Assembly (NCBI GenBank): GCA_037974965.1
Contig: JBBPFI010000003.1
Coordinates: forward strand, 310,001-374,000
Origin: Dacryopinax spathularia
Lineage: Eukaryota > Basidiomycota > Dacrymycetes > Dacrymycetales > Dacrymycetaceae
Direction of reading: 5' to 3'
Length of the DNA stretch: 64,000 nucleotides
Within the stretch, counting starts at the first letter, position 1. Every line of letters begins with the position of its first letter. This document shows positions 20,532-31,818 of the stretch, piece by piece. Position numbers and translations under genes: made by a program. The notes under the pieces were generated by a model. The model saw only the letters and a list, made by a program, of their open reading frames with translations, made no database searches and had not been told where the DNA came from.

Positions 20532-23500
20532 TTAGTCGCGTGCAACCCAGTCAGCGCTGCGTTGAATGAGCTCGGGCGATAATTCGGCGTTGAAGAAAAG
20601 CTTTTCTGTCGGAGTCCTACTTGTCCAGCTCTTCTGATCGCGCAAGATCATAGCCTGTTAAACCAGGTCAGATATAGCAGAAACAAGTGATGAGAAGGTC
20701 ACGAACCTGTTGAGCTCCAAAGTTGCGTTGATCGAAGGCGAATTCATCTCTCGTGTCCTCCAGGGCATCCAAAAGGACTTGTGTGTCCTGAAGGACGGAT
20801 TGAAGAGCGCGGACAGTCGCAAGGATCAACAGCTCGCGGCGCGAACGACCTGATGAACCGGCTGTGGGAGGCGGAAGCCCTTGCGTAACATTCTGCAGCA
20901 CGGTACGCAGTATGCGCTGCGTCTCCGACAGGATACGCGCAGCCTGATCGAAGTTCTTCCTTGATACTAGCACGAGAGCACGAGTCATCATCTCTGATGC
21001 CAGGATCTCCATTCTGCGACGGACAATCATGGGGTCGGATTGGCCCTGATTTGTAGGCGGTCGCCCAGGATAAGGCAGGATGGTGACGGTGAGAAGGATG
21101 GGGTGGACAAGACGGGATACGTTCTTGGCAGATACAGGGTCGAAGAATGATCCGTCAACCTCGAAGACAGGCACTTCATCAATCATGCGATCCATCATCC
21201 CATCAACCAGTGTTGGACCGTCACTCAGGGACAGAGCATCCAGGCCCATTCTCTGGACGAACTGGTCCGTTGCATTTAGCGGACCACGCGGTCTCATCTC
21301 GTCTGCCTCGCTGAGTACGGAGAGCCCGCGCCGTGCCGCCGCCGGATCGGACTGGTTGTCAAGTTCCAGTTCGACCAGCATTTCTTTACGTTCGCCGTAA
21401 CGGAGCTCGCCGATCTCGATGTCGACATCCCGGCCTGTCGAAGAGACGATGACTTGCGGACCACCAGACACTTTCCGGATTCGGAAGCGCGCGCCATCGA
21501 TGACCTTCAGATGAAGCTTCATGTTGAGGAGACCCATGGAGAAATATCCCCCCAGAAGGCCAGCGAGACACTCGCGCAGGTCATACCTGGGTACATATCA
21601 GCGGCGTTCAGATGCCATGCTTAAAGAACCCACCAATCCTTGACATAGGTATATGTCCCTTGCGTATGGTTAGACATGAGCCAGAGCGACGCGGGATCAT
21701 GAGCGCGTCCCCATCCGAACGAATGAATCGGTACGCTGCGCATATAATGAGCATTGAAGACCGGGAATAATGCCGGAACACCTACTTCGCTGCCTCGGTA
21801 CGAGCGAGAACCAGATCCATCTGCGCTCGGCGCATGGTGTCCGCAGCATCGCTGACCAATATCATGCCGGTGACATAATTGCGTGCCTTGCGCTGCAGCA
21901 CAACATCAAGGGCTATATGCACATTGATCAGCGACTTTCGGCATTAGGCAACAACGAGAGGCTTACCATTGTTCACAGCAGTCACGACATCCGTCTTTTC
22001 TTCCTTGCCAGGTGGTACCGTAAACTCATCGCTGCCATCCTTGCACATGCCGGAAATGAAGGACTCCAGCCTTCGCTTGCTGGTGAGCTTGCCAGGGCAC
22101 AGGAAGGGCGTCCTCCTGATCCGACCCATCTGGCCAACCTCAAATGTGACGAAGGAGAGGCGATCACGGGGACCCATGTTGCCGAGGATGAAGTCGAGCG
22201 TTGATCGGAGCACGTTCAGCTTGAGGGAGGCAGATCCAGATGAGTACTGCCATGCCTGTGGGGTGGGCAGAGAGACCACAACAACAAGGTCCATAGCGGG
22301 ATGGGGTAGAGGCGGGAGTAGATTCGATGGTTGACCCGTGGGCACAGGCGGCGCACTGGCAGCGCTCATGGGAGACGCAAGCGAGTTGTAGGATGGCGAA
22401 TGCTGGAGGGAGGATGTCGATGGTGCTTTCTGCAGTCGAGAGTGAACATTCGGTACTCTTGCGTATTGCGCACTTGGGGAAGCACCGGTGACTACCGATG
22501 ACATTGTCGAGCGTTGGGAGGAGTGCAGCAGGCTATCCTCAGTCGCACTAGCGGCACTGTCCGACATCGACGTCACACCGCTCGCAGACGGTGCGAGACT
22601 AGCACCATCTCGTCCATCCTTCGAAGGAGGTGTGGGTCCGCCGCCCAGCAGCCGGGCTGCCTTGCCGCCGCCGTTGACCATCGCCGATGGAGCACCAAAT
22701 TCAGACTCAGGATACGAGTTTTTGTCCGTCCCGTTCGCGATGGCCTCCTTTCGCCTGTTATCCTCGACAAGCGCCATAATGTGTCGTGCCCAGTTCTGCA
22801 TGCTAACCCTGTCCGGGAACAGCAAGATGAAGCTGTTATCGTCCATGTGGACTGTAAGACTGTGCTCTGCGTCCTTCTCGCCCGACTCGGTCACTTTCTG
22901 TATATGCTTGATGTATATGCGCCCTTTCATTCGCAGGGGACCTTTCCCGCCTCCATCAGGTCCACTGCCAGATGATCCCCCACCAGCCAGCAAGCGGTTC
23001 AAGCCCTTTTTCTTCTCCTCGATAACGCATATAATTGCCTCTTTGAACAAATAGACGTAGAATTCGCGGATTTGGGTCTCCCGGCGGACCTTCAGGATGT
23101 CAAACATGAGAAGGGAACCCATGTAAGGCATATCGTGACCCTTCCAGTTGTCGATCCGTTTTTCCAGGTCTTCGGCGATACGCTGAAAGGCGGGATTGGG
23201 CGTGTCGTCTATCGTAGCTAGCGGCACGACAGGGGAGTGCGGGGTGGGTGCCTGTACAGGCTCATTTTGTGACAATGGCGACATCGGACCGGCATCGATC
23301 GATCCTCCCGTCGCCCTTTCCTCTCTCTCCCAAGGTTGAGGTTGAGAGTGGTAAGAAGCAGATGAGGCCGATACGGGTTCCCTCTCCTGCTCGTAGTCGC
23401 GGACCCTTGGTAACCTCTGGTCCATACCCCAGGCGGGTTGCATTCTCTCTGCACTCCTCAGCTCCGGCGGTTTCCGACTCGGAAGCTCAACCACAACTAT

Positions 23501-24723
23501 GCAGGTCATGGCTTGTGTAGGTTGTCCATTGCGAGTGATGGTGGGGAACTCGGGTCGGACTTGTATGCCAGGCGTTGTCACGTATACATTCTGTTGCCCG
23601 GAGAGCGACGAGTGCATAGAGCTTGGAGGAGAGCGTAAAGGCTCCAGAGGGTCGTCATCTGTTGGGCCACGGGCTTCGATCACAACGGGCGTGCGTGCTC
23701 CAGGGCGACCTGGCATGAACGTCGGTCCTTCCCCACGCGATCTGTTCACACCATCGAGCCCAGGATATAGTTGTGCTGCGCCCTGGACCTTTTTCTCACC
23801 CATTCCGGTTAGAGCCGCAAGTTCTGTTACGCATCAGATCGCTGGAAGATAGTCTCCTGATCGACTGCGGGACGCACTGTTATTTTTACTGCTGTCCCCA
23901 TCACCAACTTTCATCGGTCGCCTGCATACACCGCATACTCCCAAATTGGTCTTACGCCCAGTACCGTTCCTAGACGAGGGCGGTCCGTACACCGCCGAGA
24001 AGCAAGCCTGTGCACAGCATCAGAACCTGGACCGGATCGGGTAAAGAATATGGCTAAGAGGCTGACCTCATGCAGTGCGTGCCCGCACTCGGGCACGATA
24101 TGCGGTTTCTCGCCCGGGATGCGGAAGGAGAAGCTTAGTGGCTCCAGGCAGACCGGACAGTCGTCCTCTTCCTCGACGGGGGCAGCGACGACGGCTTGAG
24201 GTAGGGGAGCCATCGCCGCGTAGGGATGAGAAGTGTAGGAAGACGTGGAGGATATAATGGACTGGGTATCGGGTGCCAGACGGCGGGGTACCTTGAGCGG
24301 CTGCGTGGCGGGCAACTCTTCTTCGTTGAGCTGGGGAGACGTGGGGTCCGAAAAGGACGGGTCGTAAGGTACGTTAGGTGTCGAAGGGAGGGAGTCGCCG
24401 CCGTATATTGTAGGGAGTGTTGGGTGTCCGGCGTAGCGGGTCTGTGTGGTGGTGTCTCGCTCGTTTGGGTTGGAGAAAGAGGAGAGATTGGAGCGTATAG
24501 ATACTGATGATGGAAAGAGCGAGAAAGCCGAAGTACGGCCAGGCTGTGGCCCCGTCTGATGGACAATAGAGAATGAGAAAGCGGATCGAGACGCGTTTGT
24601 CGAGTAGGAGTCGCGATGGGTACTATGTCCGACGCTTCCCGGTGTCGGTGTTGACGAGTTTGATGTGTTTGAGCCGGTATCGCGATGCCGTCCCCAGTTC
24701 GAGGGCTGCCACTTCCTTGACAT
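20532..24723 (-). CDS. FAR1: Far1/Ste5-like scaffold: RING-H2, PH and vWA domains, 1291 aa
   Basis: Seven exons: 24067-24723, 23878-24007, 21967-23823, 21786-21912, 21634-21735, 20707-21586, 20532-20654. A Ser/Thr-rich N-terminus leads to a RING with ligands C189, C192, C213, H215, H218, C221, C244 and C247 (CPVCLEPL...ECGHALHEACF...CGVCRRP). A PH domain follows at about 480-617 (MGSLLMFDILKVRRETQIRE ... VSMQNWARHIMALV). After a disordered stretch a vWA domain starts near 772 (DLVVVVSLPTPQAW), runs through ILVSDAADTMRRAQMDLV and VPIHSFGWGRAHDPASLW, and lacks the DxSxS metal motif at its first strand. RING, PH and vWA in this order are the layout of Far1 and Ste5, scaffolds that join G-beta-gamma to the pheromone MAP kinase cascade. 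The symbol rests on this architecture; orthology to either yeast protein is not proven. Confidence 0.8.
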
Positions 24724-27048
24724 AAATGCGATTAGGTATTTGTTGAGAGAAGGAGAATGATGAGAGGGCGCTGAAGTATGGGTAGCAGAAGAGGAGCGGG
24801 TAAGGGTAAAGGAGGGAGGACAGCACGCGGGTAGGAGGCAGAGGGACGTGAGCCGATGAGGATATCAGATCAAACAGAAGACGACAAAGACTGATAGGAA
24901 GAACAGCTTGGAGAAACAGGGTATTTGGCCAGCTGACTTGCTTGCAAAGCTGATGATGATAAAGAGGAGGAGGAGGGGGAGGAGGCAGGGCGAAGGGCGT
25001 ACCAGGCTCGATCTGCACAGGGCAGAGGCGACGGTGCAGAAACCTCAGAATACCCCGCTGTGCGACTTTGACGCTCCCTTTGCGCTGTGTCGCCGACTCT
25101 CGCTGTCCGCTGTACCGTCGATTGTCTGCCTCCGCGTTTCTTCCTCTCCCTTCCTTTTGCCCTGAACAAATTCCAAAATTCCTCTTCTGATACAAAAGTC
25201 GATGGCAGGCCTCAAAAGTCAAGTAGGGAAGAGAAAGTAAGAAGTCAAAGTCAGCAAGCCCTTCAGGACCGTGCTCGCCAGGCGAAGGCGACTCGGACAG
25301 GGGGGTCGCGACGGTGATCCCACTCGTCGGCCGCACAAGGGCAAAGGTTGTAATGATAGCCCTGACCTTGCCCTAAGCAACCAATTTCCCTTTGGTGGTC
25401 CCCGTTTCTGCTCGTCCCTCTGTCAGGCTCGGGCCAAACCGTCCGCTGCCGGCGGCGCCACGCGACTACCCCTTCGGGTAAGCTGAAAAGAACGTGGTGA
25501 GGCGTGAGCCCGCTGGTTTTTTCGGCCACGATTCATCATTCTGCGCTGCCTCTTTTCACACAACTGCAAAAACTGGGGTTGCTTCTGCTTTTGCGGTGCA
25601 GCGAAGGCAGCGGATATAGAGAACTTCAGAAGAACCTACAAGTTTCTGCGCCTTCCTTCTCCCCGCCCTCGTTGCTCACCGCGGATCACTTCTCCCCGTT
25701 CTCCCCACACGACCAGCACAATGACGCGCGATTTTTAGCCCCATTTTTGCTCACTCCTGTGTCGCAGATCCAGTTACGACAAGGGACACCCCCTCAAAGT
25801 CTCACTGCAAGCGAATCCAAATTGAATGAACTAGCTTGTCCTGGGTCTCAGACTGCATCGAGACCACAAATTCCAAACATTCCAAAGAGAACGAAGACCC
25901 TTGTGCCACGGCTCCGGCCGGTCTGCCGGGTGCAAAGTTCAATGAACCGCATCAGGCGTAGCGGTCCCTTCTTCTGCTGTTGCACCGTGCCACTATGGCG
26001 TAACAACTGCGACTTGCCCTCGCGACAAGGTCTGGATCGTCAGTTGTCGTCTCTACACGTTCCGCAGCGTACACCTACCCCTATAAAGCTTGCGTTGGAG
26101 CGTTGGCATCGTCGCGCCATGTCTCGTAGATCAGCTCCCCAGGCAGCCAGCGAGGCACGCCGGCTGCTATCTCCGTGAGACAGCTGCAGCTGGTGCCTAG
26201 GCATCGGCGATCGACTGTCCAGACGCTTGACGAGGTGTGTCTGTCGGGTCATTGTGAGTGACTACAGTAAGCCTACCATCTGAAGATGCGATGAAGCTGC
26301 TCTCGCTGTTATCGTCTATCTTGGCCGCATCACCAGCTTCTGGAAATGCCAGAACCTTCGCCCATATCAGCTTTTCCCACAGTTTCCAACAATACATCCA
26401 TTAACCAAATTCGCCTACTTCTGTTGCCTACATTATCCAGAAGCACAGCATATTGTTCAAATGAACATATAGAAGGGAGGTGATCACCGTATTTGTTTAT
26501 GGACGCAGGATGCACCCCAGATTCTGTTGATGATATCATGCGCTGCAACTGTTCCCTACCGCCGGCATCTGCAGGTGGGCTAGCCATCCGACCGCACACA
26601 TCTTTGTCTGATGTCTGAACGTCTACTCAACTGTTCCGCGGGGCCCGGTATAGCATTCTGGCAGCAAAGTCATCTCACGCTGGAAAGAGATATCTGAAGG
26701 ACCTAGTCGCTAGCAAGCCAGGCACCTATGAAACCGGATTTCATCTGATCATCTGATAGTACCAGCGCGCCGACTGAAACTCCAACGGCTCGAACTAGCC
26801 CGTCGACAACACATATTCAATCAAAACCTCCAATGCATGCTACGTCGTCTATGTCCTAGACATGAGTCATTCATCATAGGAACAACAACGGCGCTAGCCC
26901 ACTTCGAACGAACAACGGAAGAAACTGATGCCGCATCCCGCAACTATTCCGCACAAAGACAACTACGCACCAGACCAGCTAGAGTCGAAGCATTGTCCCT
27001 CGGACGACCATTTAGTTGATCTGAACTGCTGGATCCCGGGCTGATACA
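24724..27048. other. Long intergenic stretch (2.3 kb), no supported gene
   Basis: Lies between the divergent starts of the Far1-like gene and beta-lactamase-like gene A. The first 500 bp upstream of the Far1-like gene are C/T-rich on the minus strand, as common in fungal promoters. A TATAAAG at 26082-26088 has no convincing gene behind it. Minus frames at 26197-26587 look weakly protein-like but could not be joined by a valid intron. Confidence 0.45.
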
Positions 27049-29096
27049 ATGCTTTTCTTGAAAATCGTTCTGGCTGCTACGTCGGTCTTGGCGGGATCCC
27101 AGGTTTTACTGTCGACTTCGGCTGGCGCAAGTTATGGAGCAGAGGACTTTGCCGCGTATGTCGCCAAGGTTGGAAACGCATTCAAGCTGCCTGGCCTGTC
27201 TGTTGCTGTGGTCCGGAAGGGCAAAGCGCCTGAATATTATACTTGGGGAAATCAGACGGAGCTGGGCGCGCCGGTAACCCCAGATGTGGGTGGAATACTC
27301 GCTGGCCCGACTTATTTCTCACCCCGAATGCGGTAGACGATGTTCTCCATCGGGTCATGCTCCAAGGCTTTCACGGCCATCTCGATGGGTCTTCTGATAG
27401 ACGATTTCAAGCATGGCCGGAATGTTACCGCCCTCCCTCTTGGAGTAGAGCTGGACTGGACGACCAAAGTCGTAGACATCCTTCCCGACGAATGGAAGCT
27501 CATGGACGAATGGGCGACCTCGAAGGCCAACCTTCTAGATCTGTTCAGTCATGTGACCGGCTTGCCTAGGTAGTTCTTCTCTTGCTTTTGCGACGTGCCC
27601 ATGCTCAATGACGGATATAGACATGATATGATGTACAACAGCCAATTACCGTTGGACCAGTTGGTCCGTAATCTCCGATATCTGAGGCCAACATACGAGT
27701 TCCGGGAGCAATGGCAATACAATAATCTCGTATGCTTCCCAGGCCTTGAGCTACTACATCGCTGATTATTTGGATAGATGTATGCGACCGGCGCATATAT
27801 CGTCTCGAAGTACTCCAACCAGCCGTACCCTAAGTTTGTGAGGGATCGGGTATTTGATCCGCTGGGGATGACACAAGCCACATACTATCCCCAAGAACCG
27901 TACGACAATGGGACACTAGCTGAGCTGTGGGTCGAACAAGCCGGACCGTACATGAACGAAACCCGCTTGGTACCGTATTTCTTGGACGACTGGTCTGATG
28001 CTGCAGTGGAGTCGTTCCTCGCTGGTGCCGGAGGCGTGATCGCCAACATCCGAGATCTTGTATGTCCCATAAAAACACATTATTAGGAGAGCTGACTGAG
28101 GAGATTGGTAGTCGGTCTGGGTCGCGACGTTGTTGAACCGCGGTGCACATCCAGACACAGGGAAGCAGATCATCCCCTCCGAAGTTCTTGATAGGGTGAT
28201 GGCCGGGCGGAGTGCCATGACTGCAATGGCGGACTACCCAGAGCACACGCCCTGGGTGTACGGCGCCGGCTGGTGGAGAGTGTCTGACCGTGGTCACGAG
28301 GTCTATGCTACCCAATCTCTGTGCCTGTCTGGAAGCTGAACTCGGTGAATAGTTTGTGCAGCATGGTGGAACAGTCACTGGATCCAGTACCTGGATTACA
28401 CTTGTCCCGAACGACGACCTCGCTATTGTTACGCTTGTGAACGGCAACGGGCAGCATAAGGCACTGCAAGCTTTGACAAGTAGAGTTGTCGAAGACGCAT
28501 TCGGATTGGAGCATATTGATTGGATAGATCGGTAAGCAGCTTACCATCCTTTCCTTTGCCCCTTCTCAGCCCGTAACAGTTTCCTGAATGCTTCGACGTC
28601 CGACCATGAGATGAAAGAGACAGGCAAGCCAGTTGTTTCTCAATCTTCTGCATCATCATTGGACAAGTTCGCTGGGACCTACTGCAATCCAGGCTACTTC
28701 GGCAACTTCACCTTGTGCAAATGGCCCTCGGAGCAAGGTAGCCCATGCTCTCGAATTCTGAAGGACTACTCGATCGTAGATCCCGACTTCGAAACAGAGA
28801 AGCATCATTCCCTATATGCCAGCTGGAGGCGCCTTTGGAGCTCCAGCTTCAAGCTCGTCCAGCAGAGCGACACGGTGTTCTTATTTATGAAAGATACCCT
28901 GTACCCAGAAGGCTACGGACAGGACACGTCACCGTTCTTCCTGCGCTCTTCGGTTGATGACTCACTGGGCGAGTTCGGGCTCCAGGACGGGAAGGTGGTT
29001 GGTTTGGGCTTATGGGGTCTATCTGCTGGGCCGCGGGACAGGGTGCCTGGCGATCCGGAGGGCAGCTCTGAAGCGTGGTTCACGAAGATTGCTTAA
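27049..29096 (+). CDS. Secreted beta-lactamase-fold serine hydrolase (paralogue A), 581 aa
   Basis: Seven exons: 27049-27285, 27337-27569, 27621-27729, 27778-28059, 28112-28300, 28353-28531, 28580-29096. Signal peptide MLFLKIVLAATSVLAGSQVL. The class C beta-lactamase/LACTB fold is shown by the SxxK motif S86-C-S-K89 (FSIGSCSKAFTA), the Y-x-N element in EQWQYNNL, and HGG in FVQHGGTVTG. A separate C-terminal domain begins at about residue 410 (LDKFAGTYCNPGYFGNFTL) and ends at AWFTKIA. Likely an extracellular or secretory-pathway esterase or peptidase; substrate unknown. The acceptor of exon 6 was chosen at 28351-28352 because it gives FVQHGG, matching IVQHSG in paralogue B, and makes both exons 179 nt. 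Same intron positions as the gene at 36957-39263. Confidence 0.88.
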
Positions 29097-29201
29097 AAAG
29101 TCCCACAATGAAAAATGGACAATCGTAAATGAGATAGAGCAGATGTGTTGAACAGGGATATGTAGGTTATACAGCCAGGATCGCTTGATACACACCGCCT
29201 A

Positions 29202-30833
29202 TTACCGGTTTCGGCCCACATGGATGCGCGAAGGATCGGGAAACCGAGCTGCACTCTTCAAAAAGTCAGGCGTTTTGTACTTCTGGGCCATCCGCCTAAA
29301 CTGATCGAGGCACTCCTTGCTATCCGGGCGTTCGAATGGTAGATGGTCGCCAGCCATGTTATGCGCAAGCCGCAGGAGCATACGCAGGTTAGCCTTGGCC
29401 TGCGGCAGCCCATGAGCACCTTGGTCATCGGGGAAAAAAGCCATGCATACGTAGATGAGGTTATACAACAGTATCCGGCCCACCATCCAGATGTCAACAG
29501 GGAAGGGATCGTATCCGATGTGTCCTCCGCACTTGCGATGTACGCCGACTTCCGGGGGGACCTCTGCAGGACCTTCCCTGTCGAATGTGAGTCGTGCCTC
29601 TCTGGGCTTATAGCGGTGAGAATAGCTGTAGTCTATCAAACAGTAGGAGTAGTTGACGGTGGAAGGGAAGCGTCGGCGTGCCCCTCCTGAGGAGTACGAC
29701 GGAGGAAGGACCATGATATTATGGATTTGTATATCCCTACGTCAGGCAGTTAGTATCCCGATATACCGTTGCCGGTCTTCTTCGATCACTAACCCGTGTG
29801 AGATGAGTTGCGAATGCAAGAAGTGCACGGCCTTCAACGCGTCATTAATATACCATACGCAGACAAGACCTTCTTACCTCCAGAAGCTGGTGGACAAAAT
29901 CGAACACGTCGCCAATCGTCGTCAAGTCATCCAGCTTCAGAGGAACCAACGGCGGCATGACCACAAACACATAGTCATCCACGTCGTAACAGTTGATGAA
30001 CTCTAAGATCGGGGGACAGGCCAACTTTGATAGATGCCGTAGTTCAGGTGAGGTAAGCTTCTGAAGGGCGACATACTCCTCTGATCTTCGCTTCACCGCT
30101 TTGATGAAGACCGGTTCTAGCTGATTACCCAGTATGGTTCGATGGGAGCGCACAACACTGCCGTGCTTTCGACAACGTTAGTACTTGGGCAAACCGGCGC
30201 CCCGCGTACGGGGGGGTGTGAGACACTTACCTCCGGCAAAGAATCGCGCTGCTCGGTTGGCCAGTTTCGCCAGAAGTTGTCGGCAGGGAGAACGATGCCT
30301 CCCCTTCTCAGAGCTTTGCCAGCGCGATCCCATATGCTTGTGGTAGAGCTTAAGTGAGTTGGTGGACGGGCATGGACCAGGGCCGTTGGAAGGGACGGGA
30401 CTGGCGGAGGAGAGGGCAGCGGATCAAGAGATAGGTCGTAGGGCAGGGTGTTCGCTGTGCTCCAAGCTGAACTCCCCAGCTGAACGGGCTGTGGTACCGA
30501 CAATCGTGGAGGTAGGAGACCAGCGGGCGGCGTCTCGGGCACGACAGTAGCGCTCCCAAAGGAGAAATCGGAGTCAAAGACTTCGTCATCCGAGAATGCT
30601 TGGCGCATCATCGCGCGGATGTGCGACATACGAGGGGTTGGTTCACGCGACACGTTCGGACCCGGAGTAGCTGAGCGGGGCAACGGAGCAGCCACTGTCC
30701 TGGAGGAAGACGGTGCCGGGGTTTGAGACCGCGTTCGGTAGGTGGAAGGGTGATCGCTAAGCCGACCCACGTCTTGAGCCGCTCTCTCCATACCGCGCGG
30801 AGCGGGGGTTTGCGTACGGTTGATAGGTGCCAT
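29202..30833 (-). CDS. Kinase-like protein 1 with disordered N-terminus, 470 aa
   Basis: Five exons: 30231-30833, 29878-30165, 29794-29831, 29451-29736, 29202-29399. Start MAPINRTQTPAPRG chosen by match with MSPIHRAPTPAPRG of its tandem sister. The first 200 residues are Pro/Ser-rich. The kinase-like part has a candidate Lys in PVFIKAVKRR (K223), a catalytic loop HGDIQIHN (D311, N316) with Gly replacing Arg of HRD, a changed DFG (LIDYSYS), PPEV in place of APE, and DIWMVGR in helix F. No glycine-rich loop is visible. It fits the lineage-expanded kinase-like genes of Agaricomycetes, and reduced activity or pseudokinase behaviour is possible. The last intron (29400-29450) is 51 nt and free of stops, so retention would add 17 residues. 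A homologue of equal length lies 1 kb away at 31819-33435. Confidence 0.78.
29400..29450 (-). other. Stop-free 51-nt intron in kinase-like gene 1
   Basis: GTATGC...GCCGCAG, a multiple of three without a stop. The sister gene has an intron at the same place (32011-32058) that does contain a stop, which supports reading this as an intron. Confidence 0.7.
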
Positions 30834-31045
30834 ACTTCTTGTACGCGGTGAGAACGGGCCTTGATTTATTGAAAGTACGCACCGAACGACAGACTGGGAA
30901 GAGGGCAACGATACCTACAGGTGCGAAGACCGGTCCCAGATAAATTAGAGGGAAGCCTGGGGAAAGGCCATCAAGACGCGTAATCCATACGAGGCTTATA
31001 TTCGTCTCGGAGGAGCGGCGTTAGAAAGGAGATCAGAGCGGAGTA

Positions 31046-31069
31046 TCCTTTGAAGTTGAGTCACCAAGG
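31046..31069 (-). promoter_or_regulatory. Conserved upstream block with TGAGTCA (kinase-like gene 1)
   Basis: A 24-bp block containing AAGTTGAGTCAC on the plus strand, 22 of 24 bases shared with 33659-33682. It lies about 213 bp upstream of ATG; TGAGTCA is the AP-1/Gcn4-type bZIP site. Confidence 0.6.
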
Positions 31070-31318
31070 TCCGATAACATTCGTTGCCGGCCGGGACGCC
31101 GGGTTGCTTGTCATCAGTCATGCGCTCCTGCGAGCACGTAGAGTCTCCTATACCATCCGTTTCCCAAAGCCAAAGCATGAAGCCGTCAAATCAACGGGAG
31201 TTTAGATACTGATACTCGTTGCTGGCTCCGATTCATGATATCGCGAGTGTTTCGAAATGCTGAGCGAACAAAAGGGTCGGAATTGGCCGACCAGAAGGGC
31301 AGTGCGAGAAGAGCGAGA

Positions 31319-31364
31319 CGATTTTCACGTGAAGAGAAGCGGGACGTCGGTTTTCCGCGTTTCC
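31319..31364 (-). promoter_or_regulatory. Conserved upstream block with CACGTG and GACGTC (kinase-like gene 1)
   Basis: CGATTTTCACGTG, then after a short gap GGACGTCGGTTTTCCGCGT. Shared in order and spacing with 33938-33984 upstream of gene 2. Contains an E-box (CACGTG) and a CRE-like core (GACGTC). Confidence 0.6.
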
Positions 31365-31818
31365 AATATACGTCGCATGCCTCTCGCTCTTGCGAGCGCA
31401 CGAAAGTGAGACACGTTCACCTACTGTGCATGTCCTCGTGTCAGAAGTAGCATTTCTCGTCGATTGAGTAACTCTGCGTTGTGCCAGCTGTTTGCTCGGA
31501 AGGATACCGCCTACTAGAAGAGACGGTGAAATGCCTTCGTCTGTTCTCACCACCGAGAAGACGCTAAGGATACAAGCGGCATGCAGCAGCAGCTGGTACC
31601 GTTTGCCCGGAAGAGCGCTCAACAAGTTGGAGTGTGCTGTCTGATGAACAATGACCGACGGGTACTTGGCAACTCTGTGTGGAGTTCTGACACCGCGAGA
31701 ATCGCCTGACGAGCGTACCCGTTCTAAGCCCAGTCCTGTATAATGTAAAAGGGACAACAATATTGTATGGAGACAGAAAATGGAAGGTACAATGCGCCGG
31801 GGACGAGATGTACTGCCA

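Larger units (their letters stand above)
30834..31818. other. Upstream region of kinase-like gene 1
   Basis: About 985 bp. It contains two sequence blocks also found at the same distance upstream of kinase-like gene 2 (see 31046-31069 and 31319-31364) and a small hairpin GGTCGG-AATTGG-CCGACC (31275-31292). The open frame at 31233-31760 on the minus strand starts without ATG and has no recognisable content. Confidence 0.55.

Noticed and set aside
26197-26587. Two adjoining minus-strand frames (MASPPADAGGREQLQRM... and ...DDNSESSFIASSDGRL) as a possible gene
   Set aside because: No intron with valid ends and plausible length joins them, and neither matches a known family.
31233-31760. 175-codon minus-strand frame upstream of kinase-like gene 1
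   Set aside because: Starts at TTG and overlaps the conserved non-coding block; no homology recognised.
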